The notes under the pieces are model-generated. The model was given only the letters and a program-made list of their open reading frames with translations, searched no databases and was not told where the DNA came from. Shown piece by piece: positions 21,931-33,390 of a DNA stretch of 64,000 nucleotides. The DNA comes from Taudactylus pleione (taxonomy: Eukaryota > Chordata > Amphibia > Anura > Myobatrachidae), in contig JAUIMM010000001.1 of NCBI GenBank assembly GCA_031769625.1, positions 2,666,001 to 2,730,000 on the forward strand. Reading direction: 5' to 3'. The first letter of the stretch is position 1, and each line of letters starts with the position of its first letter. A program made the position numbers and the translations under genes.

Positions 21931-22676
21931 GTATGAGGGACTTTTGTGCAGGATTGAAATGAAATAGCCAGCAAAGCAACATGGATTTCATCTAACAAGA
22001 TCGTTTAGATGTACACACAAACTTTTTGTTATTTATATATTTTATTTATAGGAGCTTGGAGTATTATCATTTGAACTTTAGTACCTGACAGTGTCGGGAC
22101 AAGTGTTACTTTTTTGAAAACACAAATCACCCAAACGTACATAGATGTGTCAGTAGCTTGCTCCATGGTGGAGTGAAGCCGCGTATACAGCGACCAATAA
22201 AAGTAAGCGCAGTTGTGTAGACTGCGTATAGATCTGCTGCTCTGCGCACATTTGCGTGCTGATGGAAAACGAGTTCCGCTTTAAAAATGACATTGGTTAG
22301 AAGTGTGTATTGAGTAAAATCAGTATTGTTACAATGTTTACAACTAATAAAATGTCGCCTTATCAGTTATGGAAAGGCACATGATGTATACTTGGATAAT
22401 ATAAGCAAAAGATTCTGCGGGTTGTTTGGTTTTAGTGTGTACTATAGATGATTGCTTGACTTTACACATGCATGCACAAGAACGTCTTGGCAGGTTTGTA
22501 TGCAGCATCACCTAGCAATACGAACAATTATGAGAAAAATGTCCTTTTCTTTGTTTTTATTATCTTGTATCTTATGCTGTCAGTATCCAGTACTATGGGT
22601 CACCAAAATGTCATTGTATGTGACTGCTTGTCTTTGTTTTATAAATATAGAATACTTGTGTGTGCAGACACACTGT
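21931..22676. other. AT-rich intergenic DNA, nothing recognised
   Basis: No frame with a domain, no RNA gene and no clear repeat boundary. Confidence 0.4.
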
Positions 22677-23639
22677 GGGTCTGATTCATTATGGATAATG
22701 GGGGTCATTCAGACCCGCTCGCGAGCAAATGACGCTTGCAAGCGGGTCGATGTTTGCCGAATGCGCATGCGCACGACGGAGGGAGCTCAGTCGTGCGCTT
22801 GCGCGAGACCCGGCGAGCGACGGGGTCTCGCACCAAAGGGGGCGTGCTGTCGATGGTGGGCGTGCCGGGGGCGTGGCTGCCAGATGGAGGCGTTCCCATG
22901 GGAACGCCTACCATCTGAAGCCAGCTCCACTGACATCAGTAATGATGTCAGTGGGAGTGATTTTGGCTCTGATAGAGCCAAAATCACTCCTGGGCTTGCT
23001 GCAGCGAGACCCTACCGCAGGGTCTTGTCGCAAGCCCGATGGTCGCGATGGTCAAAGACCATCGCGACCATCTTTTTGGCCGCTCGCATATGCTGTGGGT
23101 GGTCACCCACAGCTATGTGAGCGGCCAGGAGGCCGCTCCATTTTCAGGTAGGAGGGCACTGATTCAGAGCGAGCGCTCTGGTCAGAGCGTTCAGCTCTGA
23201 ATCAGGCCCAATGTTTGCAATCGCAATGCTGTCACAGCCTAACATAAGAACGCCTACATCCCTTTACTCACAACCGATGACTTTGCAAGTCTGCAAAATC
23301 ATCGGTAACATCGAGTACCATCGGAGCCTCGCGCACAATTACAACAGGTCTGACCTTACTCAGAATTTGCTAACCTCATCGCACGCAGTGAAAGCCCAAG
23401 CAGTGTCTAAATTATGCATGCCCCTGTAACGGCGTTCCAACGCACTGCTACGCCTGCGTTTCGCCAACCACCCCCCCCGTCACCACCCTCAAACAGTCAC
23501 TTCCTGTCAATCACTCTGCGATGGGTCTACGCAGTGAGACCTTCGCCCACGCACACTGCCATACATATGCATGCACATAACGTGACAATTGACCGTCTGC
23601 ATGCGTAATGGCAGTTGAGATCGGTAATGAATCAGGTTC
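22677..23639. mobile_element. Family C MITE (C3) split by a family B insertion
   Basis: The outer ends gggtctgattcattatgg and ggtaatgaatcaggttc are inverted repeats, flanked by TGT (22674-22676, 23640-23642). Excluding the inner element at 22700-23209 leaves about 450 bp, similar to C1 and C2. The inner insertion lies only 23 bp from the left end. Confidence 0.75.
22700..23209. mobile_element. Family B multi-hairpin MITE (B1), 510 bp
   Basis: It starts gggggtcattcagacccgct and ends cagctctgaatcaggccc, flanked by AAT (22697-22699, 23210-23212). The interior is a chain of near-perfect palindromes: ggcgttcccatgggaacgcc, actgacatcagtaatgatgtcagt (abridged ends), gattttggctctgatagagccaaaatc read in two arms, cgatggtc/gaccatcg, and tgtgggtggtcacccaca. 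It is inserted in the family C element around it. Non-coding. Confidence 0.85.
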
Positions 23640-23718
23640 TGTGTCTCTAGAAGGGCCTTGCACAGCAGTCAGTCTCACCTAGTGAGGCCCCTGACTGAAG
23701 TCTCAGGGTCTGTCTACA

Positions 23719-23907
23719 GCTGGGTACACACTAGGACGACGGATCGTCCGTCAGACCGATCCGCCATATTATCTGACGATTGGTAAGCGCATACACACGT
23801 ACCAATCGTCTGTCCGATGTACTGCACAGCCGACGCAATATGTTTGTGAACGATATCGTTCACAGGCCGACGCGCACACATAATTTATCAGCCGGTGTGT
23901 ACCCAGC
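23719..23907. mobile_element. Small MITE with gctgggtacacac ends
   Basis: Inverted terminal repeats gctgggtacacac / gtgtgtacccagc, with internal palindromes acgattggtaagc ... gtaccaatcgt and gaacgatatcgttc. About 189 bp. No clear target duplication was seen. The flanks 23643-23718 and 23908-24113 hold nothing recognised. Confidence 0.75.
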
Positions 23908-24113
23908 CTCAGACTCTATGAGCTTTAAATAAAACTGAGTGACAGTTACAAAGTACATCAGGATAGTACACAAAAGCCTCAGTATTGCCCCGCGGTCTCT
24001 ATATACTGTATGGTTATTTGTACAATTACTCTGCTCTTCCGGAATGCAACCTAGAAGCTATGCGTCCGGGGAGTGGGACAAATATCCTGAGCCGCACGAC
24101 GTAGTAGTCTTAT

Positions 24114-24849
24114 TAGGGGTCTATTCACTAAGCAGTGTTAGGAGACAGAGGGCGTGATTCAGAGCCGAACGCAATTAGCGCTCGCTCGTCCAGAATATAG
24201 GGGTGGCTATTCAAATCAACCGTTCGCTCTTTGCGGTCTGTTCACGCCTCTAGGTCTGAACGAGCGAACAAAACTTGCGGTCATTTTTTGACAAAATACG
24301 CCCCCTGGCCGCTCGCATCCTACGTCATGTCCGCTATTTATTAGAGTAATCGAGTACATCGACCAGGGTATGAACTGCTCGCTATTCTTGGGGTTGGTTT
24401 TTGCTACCACAATTTTGCGAGCAGTTCTGGCTATAAAATAACCCAGTGACGTGGTCAATGACGCTGCTGTTTTAATTATGCACACCCATAAAACGCCCGT
24501 TTTGACCTTTAAGCACTTCTGCGTTCGGATCTCTACTGCCCGTTTTCAAGCACCTTCCTCCGTTACCACCCACATTCGCCTACTCCTGTCACTCAAATTA
24601 TCAGGCATTCGCTATTTTGCGAGCACATGAATTTCGACCGCACTGACTGGTTCGCGCATGCGTATAACGATCCGTACGCATGCGCAGTTGGGCAAACATC
24701 GCTCGGAGCGAACGAGCGGCTCTGAATCAGGCCCAGAGTGAACAGTGATAAGGTGCCAGCCAATCAGCTCCCAACTGTCATTTTTCAAACTTATCACTTT
24801 CTTACCACTTTTCACTCTGTCTCCTAACACTGCTTAGTAAATAGACCCC
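24114..24849. mobile_element. Family D MITE (D4) split by a family A MITE
   Basis: The left arm ggggtctattcactaagcag ends at gacagag. The arm resumes after 24734 with agagtgaacagtgataagg and ends ctgcttagtaaatagacccc. Removing 24150-24734 and one copy of AGA restores the family D sequence seen at 8391, a clean nested insertion. Confidence 0.87.
24150..24734 (+). mobile_element. Family A MITE (copy A3), 585 bp
   Basis: The ends gggcgtgattcagagc and gctctgaatcaggccc are flanked by AGA (24147-24149, 24735-24737). The empty site can be read directly from the uninterrupted family D copy at 8391, confirming the 3-bp duplication. Confidence 0.9.
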
Positions 24850-25002
24850 TAAATGTTGCTCAGAGAACAACATGCTGCCATGTAAATAGCAATCCTTTGT
24901 TATATTAAACTTTCAATTTTCTCCTAAGAACTTCCAGGTTTACTCTTATTTATAACGTATATTAATCATCAGAGGGAGAGGGACAGGGACTGTTCTATTA
25001 TT

Positions 25003-25565
25003 TGTCAGGGACCCGTACCCAGTATCCCTGACATGGAGGGGGTACCTCTGCAATAGACAGAGCGCCGTAATACAAATACCTTACTTACGAAACTGCCACC
25101 ACCGATGGAAAGAATGTAAAGAGGCCACCAGTCCTCTATTATCCCAATGATTGCACAGGCTCAGCAACAAGATTCCCAAGCAGTTAATCTGTTGCTTAAC
25201 CTCTCCACAATTGCGCAGACTTGGCGTCCCAGACGACCACACAGTTCGCTGAGACCAACTCTCTGCTTCCCATACTTAACAATATGTGTAGCGTCACTAA
25301 TAATCTCTTCAAAGACTAGGGTTTGGAGCATATATGAATACTTTATTTACACAAAAGGCAGTACAATGCATAAAAAAGAATGTTACAGAGAAAAGAATGG
25401 TTACAAAGGTACATACAGCAATATAAAATAAAAATGGTAGAGGTAGACTTACGGAAAACATGCAGTGTTAGAAAACACGTAGCGTTCCGCCCAGGAGGAA
25501 TGGTAAGAAATGCAGAGACTGCAGGTTAAACTTCAATGCGACAAATTGATCCCCCAGTTATAACA
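25003..25565 (-). mobile_element. Possible solo LTR or LTR-like fragment
   Basis: On the minus strand the stretch starts TGttataactggggg, has an AATAAA (gtgtaaataaagtattcat at about 25350) and ends gtccctgaCA, the TG...CA form of an LTR with a central polyadenylation signal. The end carries a short hairpin tcaggga / tccctga. No flanking duplication was found, and there is no coding interior, so this remains tentative. Confidence 0.35.
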
Positions 25566-26635
25566 GCAGAGGCAGCACAGATGGTGTAATGGTTAGCGTT
25601 ACTGCCTCACAGTACTGAGGTCGTGGGTTCAATTCCCACCACGGCCCTAACGGTGTGGAGTTTGTATATTCTCCCTGTGCTTGTGTGCGTTTTCTGTGGG
25701 TACTCCGGTTTTCTCCCACACTCCAAAAATATACTGGTCGGTTAATTGGCTCCCAGCAAAAATTATCCCTAGTGTGCATGGTTAAGGAATATGGGCCTTC
25801 ATTCAGAGCCGTACGCTCTGAGCAGAGCGCACGCTCTGAATGAGGGCCGCCCTCCATAAAAATGGAGCGTCCTCCTGGACGCTCGTATAGCTGTGGGTCA
25901 CCACCCACAGCCTATACGAGCGTGCAGTTTGATGGCCGCGATGGTCGCGACCATCGAAACTGCAAGCCGGAGCCTGCGGTTGAGGTTTTCAACCGCAAGC
26001 TCCGGAGTGATTTTGGCTCTATCAGAGCCAAGATCACTCCCACTGACATCACTAGTGATGTCAGTGGGCCGGCTTCTGACGGGAGGCGTTCCCGTGGGAA
26101 CGCCCCCATCAGGGAGGCACGCCCACCAAAGGGGGCGTGCTGTCAATCAACATCATAGACCATCGCGACCATCGGGGCTTACGACGAGACCTTAGGGTAG
26201 GGTCTCACTTGTCGTAAGCCCCGGAGAGCTTCTGGCTCTGTCAGTGCCGGAAGCTCTCCACTGACATCACTAGTGATGTCAGTGGGGCCTCCCATGGGAA
26301 CGCCTCCGTTTGGGCTGCCACCCTCCCTGGCCCGCCTTCCAAACGGGGCGAACTGTCAATCAACATCGACAGCTCGCCCCCTTTGGAAAGAGACCCGCTA
26401 CGACCGGCTCTGTCGGTCGTAGCGGGTCTCACGCATACGCACGAAGGAGCCGGATCTCTCGTGCGCATGCGCACTGGACAAACATCAAGGCGGTCGTAGA
26501 CCGTACGACCGCCTCTGAATGAAGCCCATAGAGTGTAAGCTCCAGTGGGGCAGGGACTGATGTGAATGGCCAAATATTCTCTGTAAAGCGCTGCGGAATA
26601 TGTGTCCGCTATATAAATAACTGATAATAATTATT
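25566..26635 (+). mobile_element. tRNA-derived SINE with L2-type tail, split by a MITE
   Basis: The tRNA-like head has a pol III A box (tggtgtaatgg, 25582-25592) and B box (gggttcaattccc, 25625-25637). The body continues (ggagtttgtatattctccct ... ctcccacactcc) to 25791 and resumes after the insertion at 26528 with gagtgtaagctccagtgggg, ctgtaaagcgctgcggaata and tatataaataactgataata. That tail is shared by V-SINE/L2-type elements in fish and amphibians, so mobilisation by an L2-like LINE is inferred. This is a retroposon, not a tRNA gene. Confidence 0.85.
25792..26527. mobile_element. Family B multi-hairpin MITE (B3) with a duplicated interior
   Basis: The ends tgggccttcattcagagc and cctctgaatgaagccc are flanked by ATA (25789-25791, 26528-26530). 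At 736 bp it is about 200 bp longer than its relatives because the hairpin module occurs twice. The first copy spans roughly 25925-26155 and a diverged second copy 26156-26510; both contain cactgacatcactagtgatg. In the second module both arms of the 'gattttggctct' hairpin are changed to matching 'gcttctggctct' / 'gccggaagc' arms. Confidence 0.85.
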
Positions 26636-26879
26636 ACACGCAGCACTTTTTGTAGGTTTAGGACTTTTTTCACACTGACGAATTCGCAACCAAAAAAAGT
26701 CCATATGGCAGGTGCAACGTGCATCCTATTACAGGTAGCAGGTGAGACCCAATCCCTGCCGGCTCTGATCTGGTGTAAAAGGCAAGATTGGATATTGTGG
26801 GGTGCCTGTTTGCACAGAAAAGAGCACCCCCAAAAGGTGGCCCTTTATCAAAGACAATATTTGCACTGCTCCTCTATAA

Positions 26880-26965
26880 TTTTGGACTTTATAAATGACC
26901 TCCTGTTGCCTATACCTAACCCTAACTGCAGCCTAACCCTAAACCTAACATCACGTGTGGACAGT
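26880..26965. repeat. Telomere-like cctaaccctaa sequence
   Basis: Degenerate cctaaccctaa / cctaaacctaa motifs (26908-26952) inside otherwise unclassified DNA; similar blocks on the other strand occur at 34790-35060. Probably part of an old MITE family rather than a true telomeric array. The rest of 26640-27398 shows nothing recognisable. Confidence 0.5.
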
Positions 26966-27398
26966 CACATTGTTGACATTCTGTACATGGCGAAACGCTG
27001 ACTGTCGATATTCAGAGCAAGTTGACTACATAGCACTGGGTGGACTGGTTATTTTTGTGCTCAGGGGTGGGACCGGTGATATTCTAAGCTTTCTGACTGG
27101 TATCAGATCTCTCGAAATAGAACACCCAATACAAGTCACCCCTTCCTGGCAACTAAGAAGCCACTATACACTAGTGGAGAGCTCCGTGTCAGACCATCAG
27201 CTGCCGCCCCCGGCCATCTATAGCCCTGTCCCTACTCATTGGTGTTGCTACTCCTCAGCATTTTCTTTGACAGTGTAACACGTCCGGCGCCCCCCTCACC
27301 CACAACTCTGTCTCATTCCTCCATACAGTGTCAGCGGCTGCGAATGAGGGTACCAAATAAGAACTTGCCTCCGGCCGTCTGGGATGAACTTACGCCAC

Positions 27399-27909
27399 TG
27401 GTATGTACAGTACATAGGAGTCACTAAACCCTAGGTATGTACAGTACATAGGAGCCACTAAACCCTAGGTATGTACAGTACATAGGAGTCACTAAACCCT
27501 AGGTATGTGCAGTACATAGGAGCCACTAAACCCTAGGTATGTACAGTACATAGGAGCCACTAAACCCTAGGTATGTACAGTACATAGGAGCCACTAAACC
27601 CTAGGTATGTACAGTACATAGGAGTCACTAAACCCTAGGTATGTGCAGTACATAGGAGCCACTAAACCCTAGGTATGTACAGTACATAGGAGTCACTAAA
27701 CTATAGGTATGTACAGTACATAAGAGCCACTAAACCCTAGGTATGTACAGTATACAGGAGCCACTAAAACCTAGATATGTACAGTACATAGGAGCCACTA
27801 AACCCTAAGTATGTACAGTATATAGGAGCCACTAAACCCTAGGTACGTACAGTACATAGGAGCCACTAAACCTGAGGTATGTACAGTACATAGGAGTCAC
27901 TAAACCCTA
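27399..27909 (+). repeat. 34-bp minisatellite, about 15 units
   Basis: The unit comprises aaaccctaggtatgtacagt followed by acataggagccact (34 bp). It contains the near-perfect palindrome tatgtacagtacata. Variants (agtcact/agccact; gtacag/gtgcag) alternate. It shares taaaccctaggtatgta with the array at 30661. Confidence 0.95.
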
Positions 27910-28091
27910 GGGAGTAAATCTATTAAGAATCGTGTCTGATCGAGTTTTGCCATTTTTAAACTCGATTTGCATCGCTGAAACTGGGGTGATTTTAGGCTTC
28001 TGAAACTCTCAGATTTACCAAGAAGCGTGTTTAGCTGAGATCGAGTTTTCCGATGGTCTATTAGATCGAGATGTCTCACCTGAGTTGCAAG
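27910..28091. other. Left flank of hAT-3, possible MITE
   Basis: It starts gggagtaaatctattaagaa and repeats 'gatcgagtttt' motifs (27950, 28040). The sequence may continue past hAT-3 at 30213. No right terminus was identified. Confidence 0.35.
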
Positions 28092-28734
28092 TAGGGGTGT
28101 GCACCGGCCACTTTTCGTGTTTTGTGTTTTGGTTTTGGATCTGGATCTTTCTTCGTGTTTTGGATCTGGATTGGTTTTGCCAAAACCACCCTACCGTGTT
28201 TTGGGTTCTGGGTTTTGTGTTTTGGATCTGTATTTTTTTTTTAAAAAGCATAAAAACAGCTAAAATCACAGAATGTGTTGATTTTTCTGCTCCTATGCTA
28301 TTATTAACCTCAAAAACCTTAATTTCCACTCATTTACAGTTTATTCTGAACACCTCACACCTCACAATAGTGTTTTTATGTCCAAAAGGTTGCACCGCGT
28401 AGATGGATGACTATGCTAAGCGACACGAGTGGGCGGCACAAACACGTGGCCCATCTAGGAGTGACACTGCAGTGGCAGACAGGATGGCACTTTGACAAAC
28501 TAGGCCCCAAACAGTACATAATGCAAAGAAAAAAAAGAGGTGCAAGATGGAATTGTCCTTGGGCCCTGCCACCCACCCTTATGTTGTATAAACAGGACAT
28601 GCACACTTTAACAAACCAATCATTTCAGCGCCAGGGTCTGCAACACGACTGTGGCTGAAATGATTGGTTCGTTTGGGCCCCCACAAAACAAGCTGGCAAT
28701 TAATCTGGCCCTGCACAAACTGGCTCTACGGAGG

Positions 28735-29131
28735 CAAGATGTCGTCCTCATCCTCGTCATTCACCGATTCCTCACCCTATTCAGTGTTGTGTACATCCTC
28801 ATCCTCACAGAGTATTAATTCGTCCCCGCTGGAATCCCGCTCCATCAATTGTCTAAATCCCACTGCACTAATGGCGGATACCGGACGCACGTCTAACACC
28901 AACATAGCAGTCAAGGCCTCAGTTATACGTTTTGCTTCACGATGACTGCTGTCATACTTCATCCTCATCGCTAGGGACTGTTGGAGGGTCAATTGTTTAG
29001 TAAAAGTAGTGATGTTCCGAACTTCCTCTCTGGGATGATGAACAACTCCCAGCACCAGCAACAGCACTAGGAGGAAGTGGTTCTAGATCTTTCCCTATTT
29101 TATTTTTAGCGGAGAAAGTTTGGTCCTCCAT
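28735..29131 (-). pseudogene. Transposase scraps of hAT-3
   Basis: Three blocks of the hAT transposase gene are fused: the first about 20 codons after the ATG (29131 downward), a central piece equivalent to hAT-1 16920-17125 (KQLTLQQSLAMRMKYD, ISAVGFRQLME), and the acidic C-terminal tail (about 28735-28830). The BED finger, all catalytic residues and the dimerisation domain are gone. Confidence 0.8.
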
Positions 29132-30037
29132 TTATGTTATATTGATATATACGTGCGGCTAAGGCGCACACAATTCACAAACACAGAAAATATTTTTTTA
29201 TTTTGTTTGGAGTGTACTTTGGGGGTTACGGCACCCTTTAACGGTCAAGCCAGCCGGCCCTTTAGTTATGACACAGGCGCACGCTTGGCACTACTTTGTT
29301 GATGCACGTGCGGCTACTGCGCACACAATTCACAAACACAGAAAATATTTTTTTATTTGGTTTGGAGTGTACTTTGGGGGTTACAGCACCCTTTAACTGT
29401 CAAGCCAGCCGGCCCTTTACTTATGACACAGGCGCACGTTTGGCACTACGTTGTTGATGCACGTGCGGCTACTGCGCACACAATTCACAAACACAGAAAA
29501 TATATATTTTTTTTGTTTGGAGTGTACTTTGGGGGTTACAGCACCCTTTAACGGACAAGCCAGCCGGCCCTTTACTAATGGGACACAGGCGCACGCTTGG
29601 CGTGCACACAATTCACAAACACAGAAAAAATATATATTTTTTTAGCACTTGGGGGGTGCACCCCTGACGGACAGAGCACCCCCTGGACAACACTACAGCA
29701 CCCCTTTAGGACTGGGACACTGCACAGGACTTTGGAGTGGACACAGCCTCTATGGACAACTGACTGCACAACACAGTCCAGCCAGCCCCTATGGACTTTG
29801 AAGTAGTGGACACAGCCCCTATGGACAACAGCAGCACAGCACAACACAGCCAGCCCCTATGGACTTTGAAGTAGTGGAAACAGCCCCTATGGACAACAGC
29901 AGCACAGCGCAGCACAGCACAGCACAACACTACTCTGCACTACACTACACTACACTACACAGCCCAGCCAGTCCTAACTCTCACCCTCCCTCTTCACTGT
30001 CCACAGCCGAGTGAGGAAATGGCGCCGACGCGGGTAC

Positions 30038-30046
30038 CTTATATAG
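30038..30046 (-). promoter_or_regulatory. Conserved TATA box of hAT-3
   Basis: The inverse of ctatataag in the same GC-rich context as in hAT-1 and hAT-2. It is retained although the gene behind it is deleted. Confidence 0.45.
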
Positions 30047-30204
30047 GATCCAAAACCAGCGAGACCCGGAAGGCGGGATGATGACGTTTTGCCTCGATTT
30101 CAGATCCGAGTCAGGCGGGAAAAGTCAAGCCTGACTCGGATCGGCCTCGGATTGGGTGGCTCGGGGGGGTTCGGATTTCAGAAATCCGAACCCGCTCACC
30201 CCTA

Positions 30205-30660
30205 GTTGCAAGTGTCTGACCGCAGCCAAACTCTCCCGAACAAGCAGCCTGCACATATCAGTGATGTTTGTGTGTTTTTACTGTAAAAAAAGGGATAAAT
30301 GTTTTAAAAAAATTACGTAGGGTCCCCCTCTAAATAGCATAACTACCCCCGCGCTGCTCAGCCAGTCCTGGTTCCTAAAAATACAGGAAATAAAATCGAG
30401 GAGGGTTACCCCATACTTTAGGAACCAGCACTGGGCTGCTGAGCCTGTCCTAGTTTTAAAAATAGGGGGGGGATTGCATAGGGGTCGCCCTATTTTTAAA
30501 ACCGGCACTGGGCTCAAATCCGTCCGGGGTGTAATGCCACAGCCAAGGGACCCTTTCACCGTGTCTCCCTGGCCAAAGCATTATCACCCCAAGCCGGTCA
30601 GCACAAGCCAGGAATCTCAGGGGCGGTGGGGACCCCACCAATAAAGATGACCCCTCTCCC
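30205..30660. other. Intergenic DNA with repeated ggttcctaaaaata motifs
   Basis: No gene. Three inverted or direct versions of 'cctgg/ttttaaaaat/actgggct' between 30350 and 30520 indicate an old repeat. It leads directly into the 29-bp minisatellite. Confidence 0.35.
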
Positions 30661-31866
30661 AAATGTAAATAGGGTTTGTTAAACCCTAGGTATGTAAATA
30701 GGGGTTGCTAAACCCTAGGTATGTAAATAGGGGCTGCTAAACCCTAGGTATGTAAATAGGGGTTGGTAAACCCTAGGGATGTAAATAGGGGTTGGTAAAC
30801 CCTAGGGATGTAAATAGGGGCTGCTAAACCCTAGGTATGTAATAGGGGTTGGTAAACCCTAGGTATGTAAATAGGGGTTGGTAAACCCTAGGTATGTAAA
30901 TAGGGGTTGGTAAACCCTAGGTATGTAAATAGGGGTTGGTAAACCCTAGGTATGTAAATAGGAGTTGCTAAACCCTAGGTATGTAAATAGGAGTTGCTAA
31001 ACCCTAGGTATGTAAATAGGGGTTGGTAAACCCTAGGTATGTAAATAGGGGCTGCTAAACCCTAGGTATGTAAATAGGGGTTGGTAAACCCTAGGTATGT
31101 AAATAGGGGTTGGTAAACCCTAGATATGTAAATAGGGGTTGGTAAACCCTAGATATGTAAATAGGGGTTGGTAAACCCTAGATATGTAAATAGGGGTTGG
31201 TAAACCCTAGGTATATAAATAGAGGTTGGTAAACCCTAGATATGTAAATAGGGGTTGCTAAACCCTAGGTATGTAAATAGGAGTTGCTAAACCCTAGGTA
31301 TGTAAATAGGGGTTGGTAAACCCTAGATATGTAAATAGGGGTTGCTAAACCCTAGGTATGTAAATAGAAGGTGCTAAACCCGGGAAGCAGTAGGGAAGCC
31401 GATGGACGGAATCCCGCCGTCGGCTTCCCGACTGTCAATCCTGGCAAGGGGTTAAATGACAGGCGTCGATATAGGGTTAGGGGGTAGAATTAGGTTAGTA
31501 AATACTTAATTTTAACGATCTGGATTTGCTGGGATGCCGCTATCAGGATTTGAACCGCTGGCCATGCGTAAATCGTATGTATTCCCTAAACCCTAGGTAT
31601 GTAAATAGAAGGTGCTAAACCCTAGGTATGTAAATAGGGGCTGCTAAACCCTAGGTATGTAAATAGGGGTTGGTAAACCCTAGGTATGTAATTAGGGGCT
31701 GCTAAACCCTAGGTATGTAAATAGGGGTTGGTAAACCCTAGGTATGTAATTAGGGGCTGCTAAACCCTAGGTATGTAAATAGAAGTTGATAAACCCTAGG
31801 TATGTATGTAAATAGGGGTTGCTAAACCCTAGATATGTAAATAGGGATTACAAAGCCCTAGGTATA
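30661..31866 (+). repeat. 29-bp minisatellite (two blocks, about 34 units)
   Basis: The unit is aaataggggttgctaaaccc followed by taggtatgt (29 bp), in blocks 30661-31376 and 31580-31866. The 200-bp interruption (31377-31579) contains ggaagccgatgg / ccgtcggcttcccg palindromes and a 'gggttaggggg' block, like the sequence at 34640. Frequent variants are ggttgg/gttgct and aggtat/agatat. Confidence 0.93.
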
Positions 31867-32791
31867 TTGCTGCTTAGAAAAAGGACTGAGATGTAAACTG
31901 AGCGATGGACTCTGCCTGTCTAATGTATAGTAAACATTAATGTATAAATGAAAAGTTAATTAAGAGTCCTGATTGATGAATTCTCTATATGGTATGGGCA
32001 GAAGCGTAGCGTGGAGCCGTGGCACCCCGGGCATTTGCAAGCTACGGCGCCCCCCCACACACACACACACACTTCCCCATACTTCGCTTACAGAGCTGGT
32101 GTCATAGGGCGGGATATATGTAAATAGTGCGGTCAAACCATTTTCGCAGGTTTATCGCAATAATTATGGATCCCCTTTGTATTAAAAAGGTCCACAGCAC
32201 AGCAGACCCCATATATGGGGCTGCGATGTGCCCATGCTCTGGAAAGGATCAATTTTCAGAGCTTATGCCCGATAGACAACGCCATGTGTAGATGGCATTG
32301 CCTATAGATGACGTTTCCTGTAGAAGCCTATAGGCTTCTTACCACAAAGTGGTCCGGAGATGAATCAAAAGGCTCCACGGATTGCATGGGGAAACTGAGA
32401 AGTGCTGACTCTTACTGCCATCAGTTTTATCGATGGCGGTAAGATTCTTTAGCCTGCCATCCTGAGGTCCTGATCTCCTGCTGGCCGTACTCCAGTGATG
32501 CCAGCGATGAGGAGGAGGCAGGTAAGGGATGAAGAGGGCAGACGTGGCAGAAGAGAGTAGCGGATAGAGATGCAAATAGGGAAAGTGTGTCATGACGGGT
32601 ACAGGGATAGACTGATATCAGGATTAAGGGGAGACACATAGAGGAGGGGGGGGGCACCCATATATTGATTAAACAGAGACAAGGGGAGGGTGACACATAA
32701 ACACAGGGTGATGGGTGGAGTGCACACAGATATTTGTGAGACCTAGACAGGGGAGGTGACAAAAAAAAATGTTCAGAATCCACCGAAATAA
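31867..32791. other. Unclassified intergenic DNA with hairpins
   Basis: It contains a (CA)n run at 32054-32071 and several short palindromes, notably ttactgccatc ... gatggcggtaa (32411-32442) and agaagcctataggcttct (32322-32340). These suggest old MITE fragments. No coding sequence is supported. Confidence 0.4.
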
Positions 32792-33390
32792 GGGCCTGAT
32801 TCAGAGCCGGACGCTATTTGCGGCCGCACGTTCAGAAAAAGGGGCTGGCTATTTAAATTTAGCGCTCGCTCTTTGCGGTCTGTTGACGCCTCTATGTCTG
32901 AACGAGCGAACGAAACATGCGCTCAGTATTTTGGAAAAAACACCCCCTGGCTGCTCGCATCCAACGTCATCTCCGCTATTTATTTGATTAATCGAGTACA
33001 TCGAAAGGCGTATGAACTGCTCGCAGTGCTTGTGGTTGGATTTTCCTACCGCAATCATGCGAGCAGTTCAGGCTAAAAGAGAACCAAGTGACGCGGTCGA
33101 TGACGCTGCTTTGTTAATTATGCACACCCTTAAAATGCCCATTTTGACCGTTAGGCACGCCTGCGTTCAGATCTTCACTCCCCGTTTTCAAGCACCTTTC
33201 CCTGTTACCACCCACAAACGCCTCATCCTGTCACTCATATTAGCAGGCATTCGCTATTTTGCAAGCACATGATTTTCGACCGCAATGACTGGTTCGCGCA
33301 TGCGTACTAAAACCCATACGCATGCGCAGATGTGCGAACATCGGTCGGAGCGAACCAGCGTCCGCTTACGAGCAGCTCTGAATCAGGCCC
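32792..33390 (+). mobile_element. Family A MITE (copy A4), 599 bp
   Basis: Termini as in A1, flanked by TAA (32789-32791, 33391-33393). The interior matches A1 along its length, with scattered differences. Confidence 0.9.

Larger units (their letters stand above)
28092..30204 (-). mobile_element. hAT-3: internally deleted hAT copy, inverted
   Basis: The element is in reverse orientation with the same ends as hAT-1/2 and a perfect 8-bp duplication gttgcaag (28084-28091, 30205-30212). It keeps the 3' end (28092-28700), scraps of the transposase, three to four 160-bp repeat units (29150-29640) and the promoter-bearing 5' end (29640-30204). At 2.1 kb it is a deletion derivative that would depend on transposase from another copy. 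Confidence 0.92.

Noticed and set aside
22452..23151. Frames of 140-222 codons spanning MITEs B1/C3, and similar ones at 46203-46643 and 62816-63430
   Set aside because: They are GC-rich palindromic MITE sequence; frames are not shared between copies and contain no domain.
25147..25431. 94-codon frame, possible small protein
   Set aside because: No domain; it lies within LTR-like DNA and runs opposite to that element's apparent orientation.
25582..25640. tRNA gene
   Set aside because: A and B boxes are present, but the sequence continues into a SINE body and an L2-type tail.
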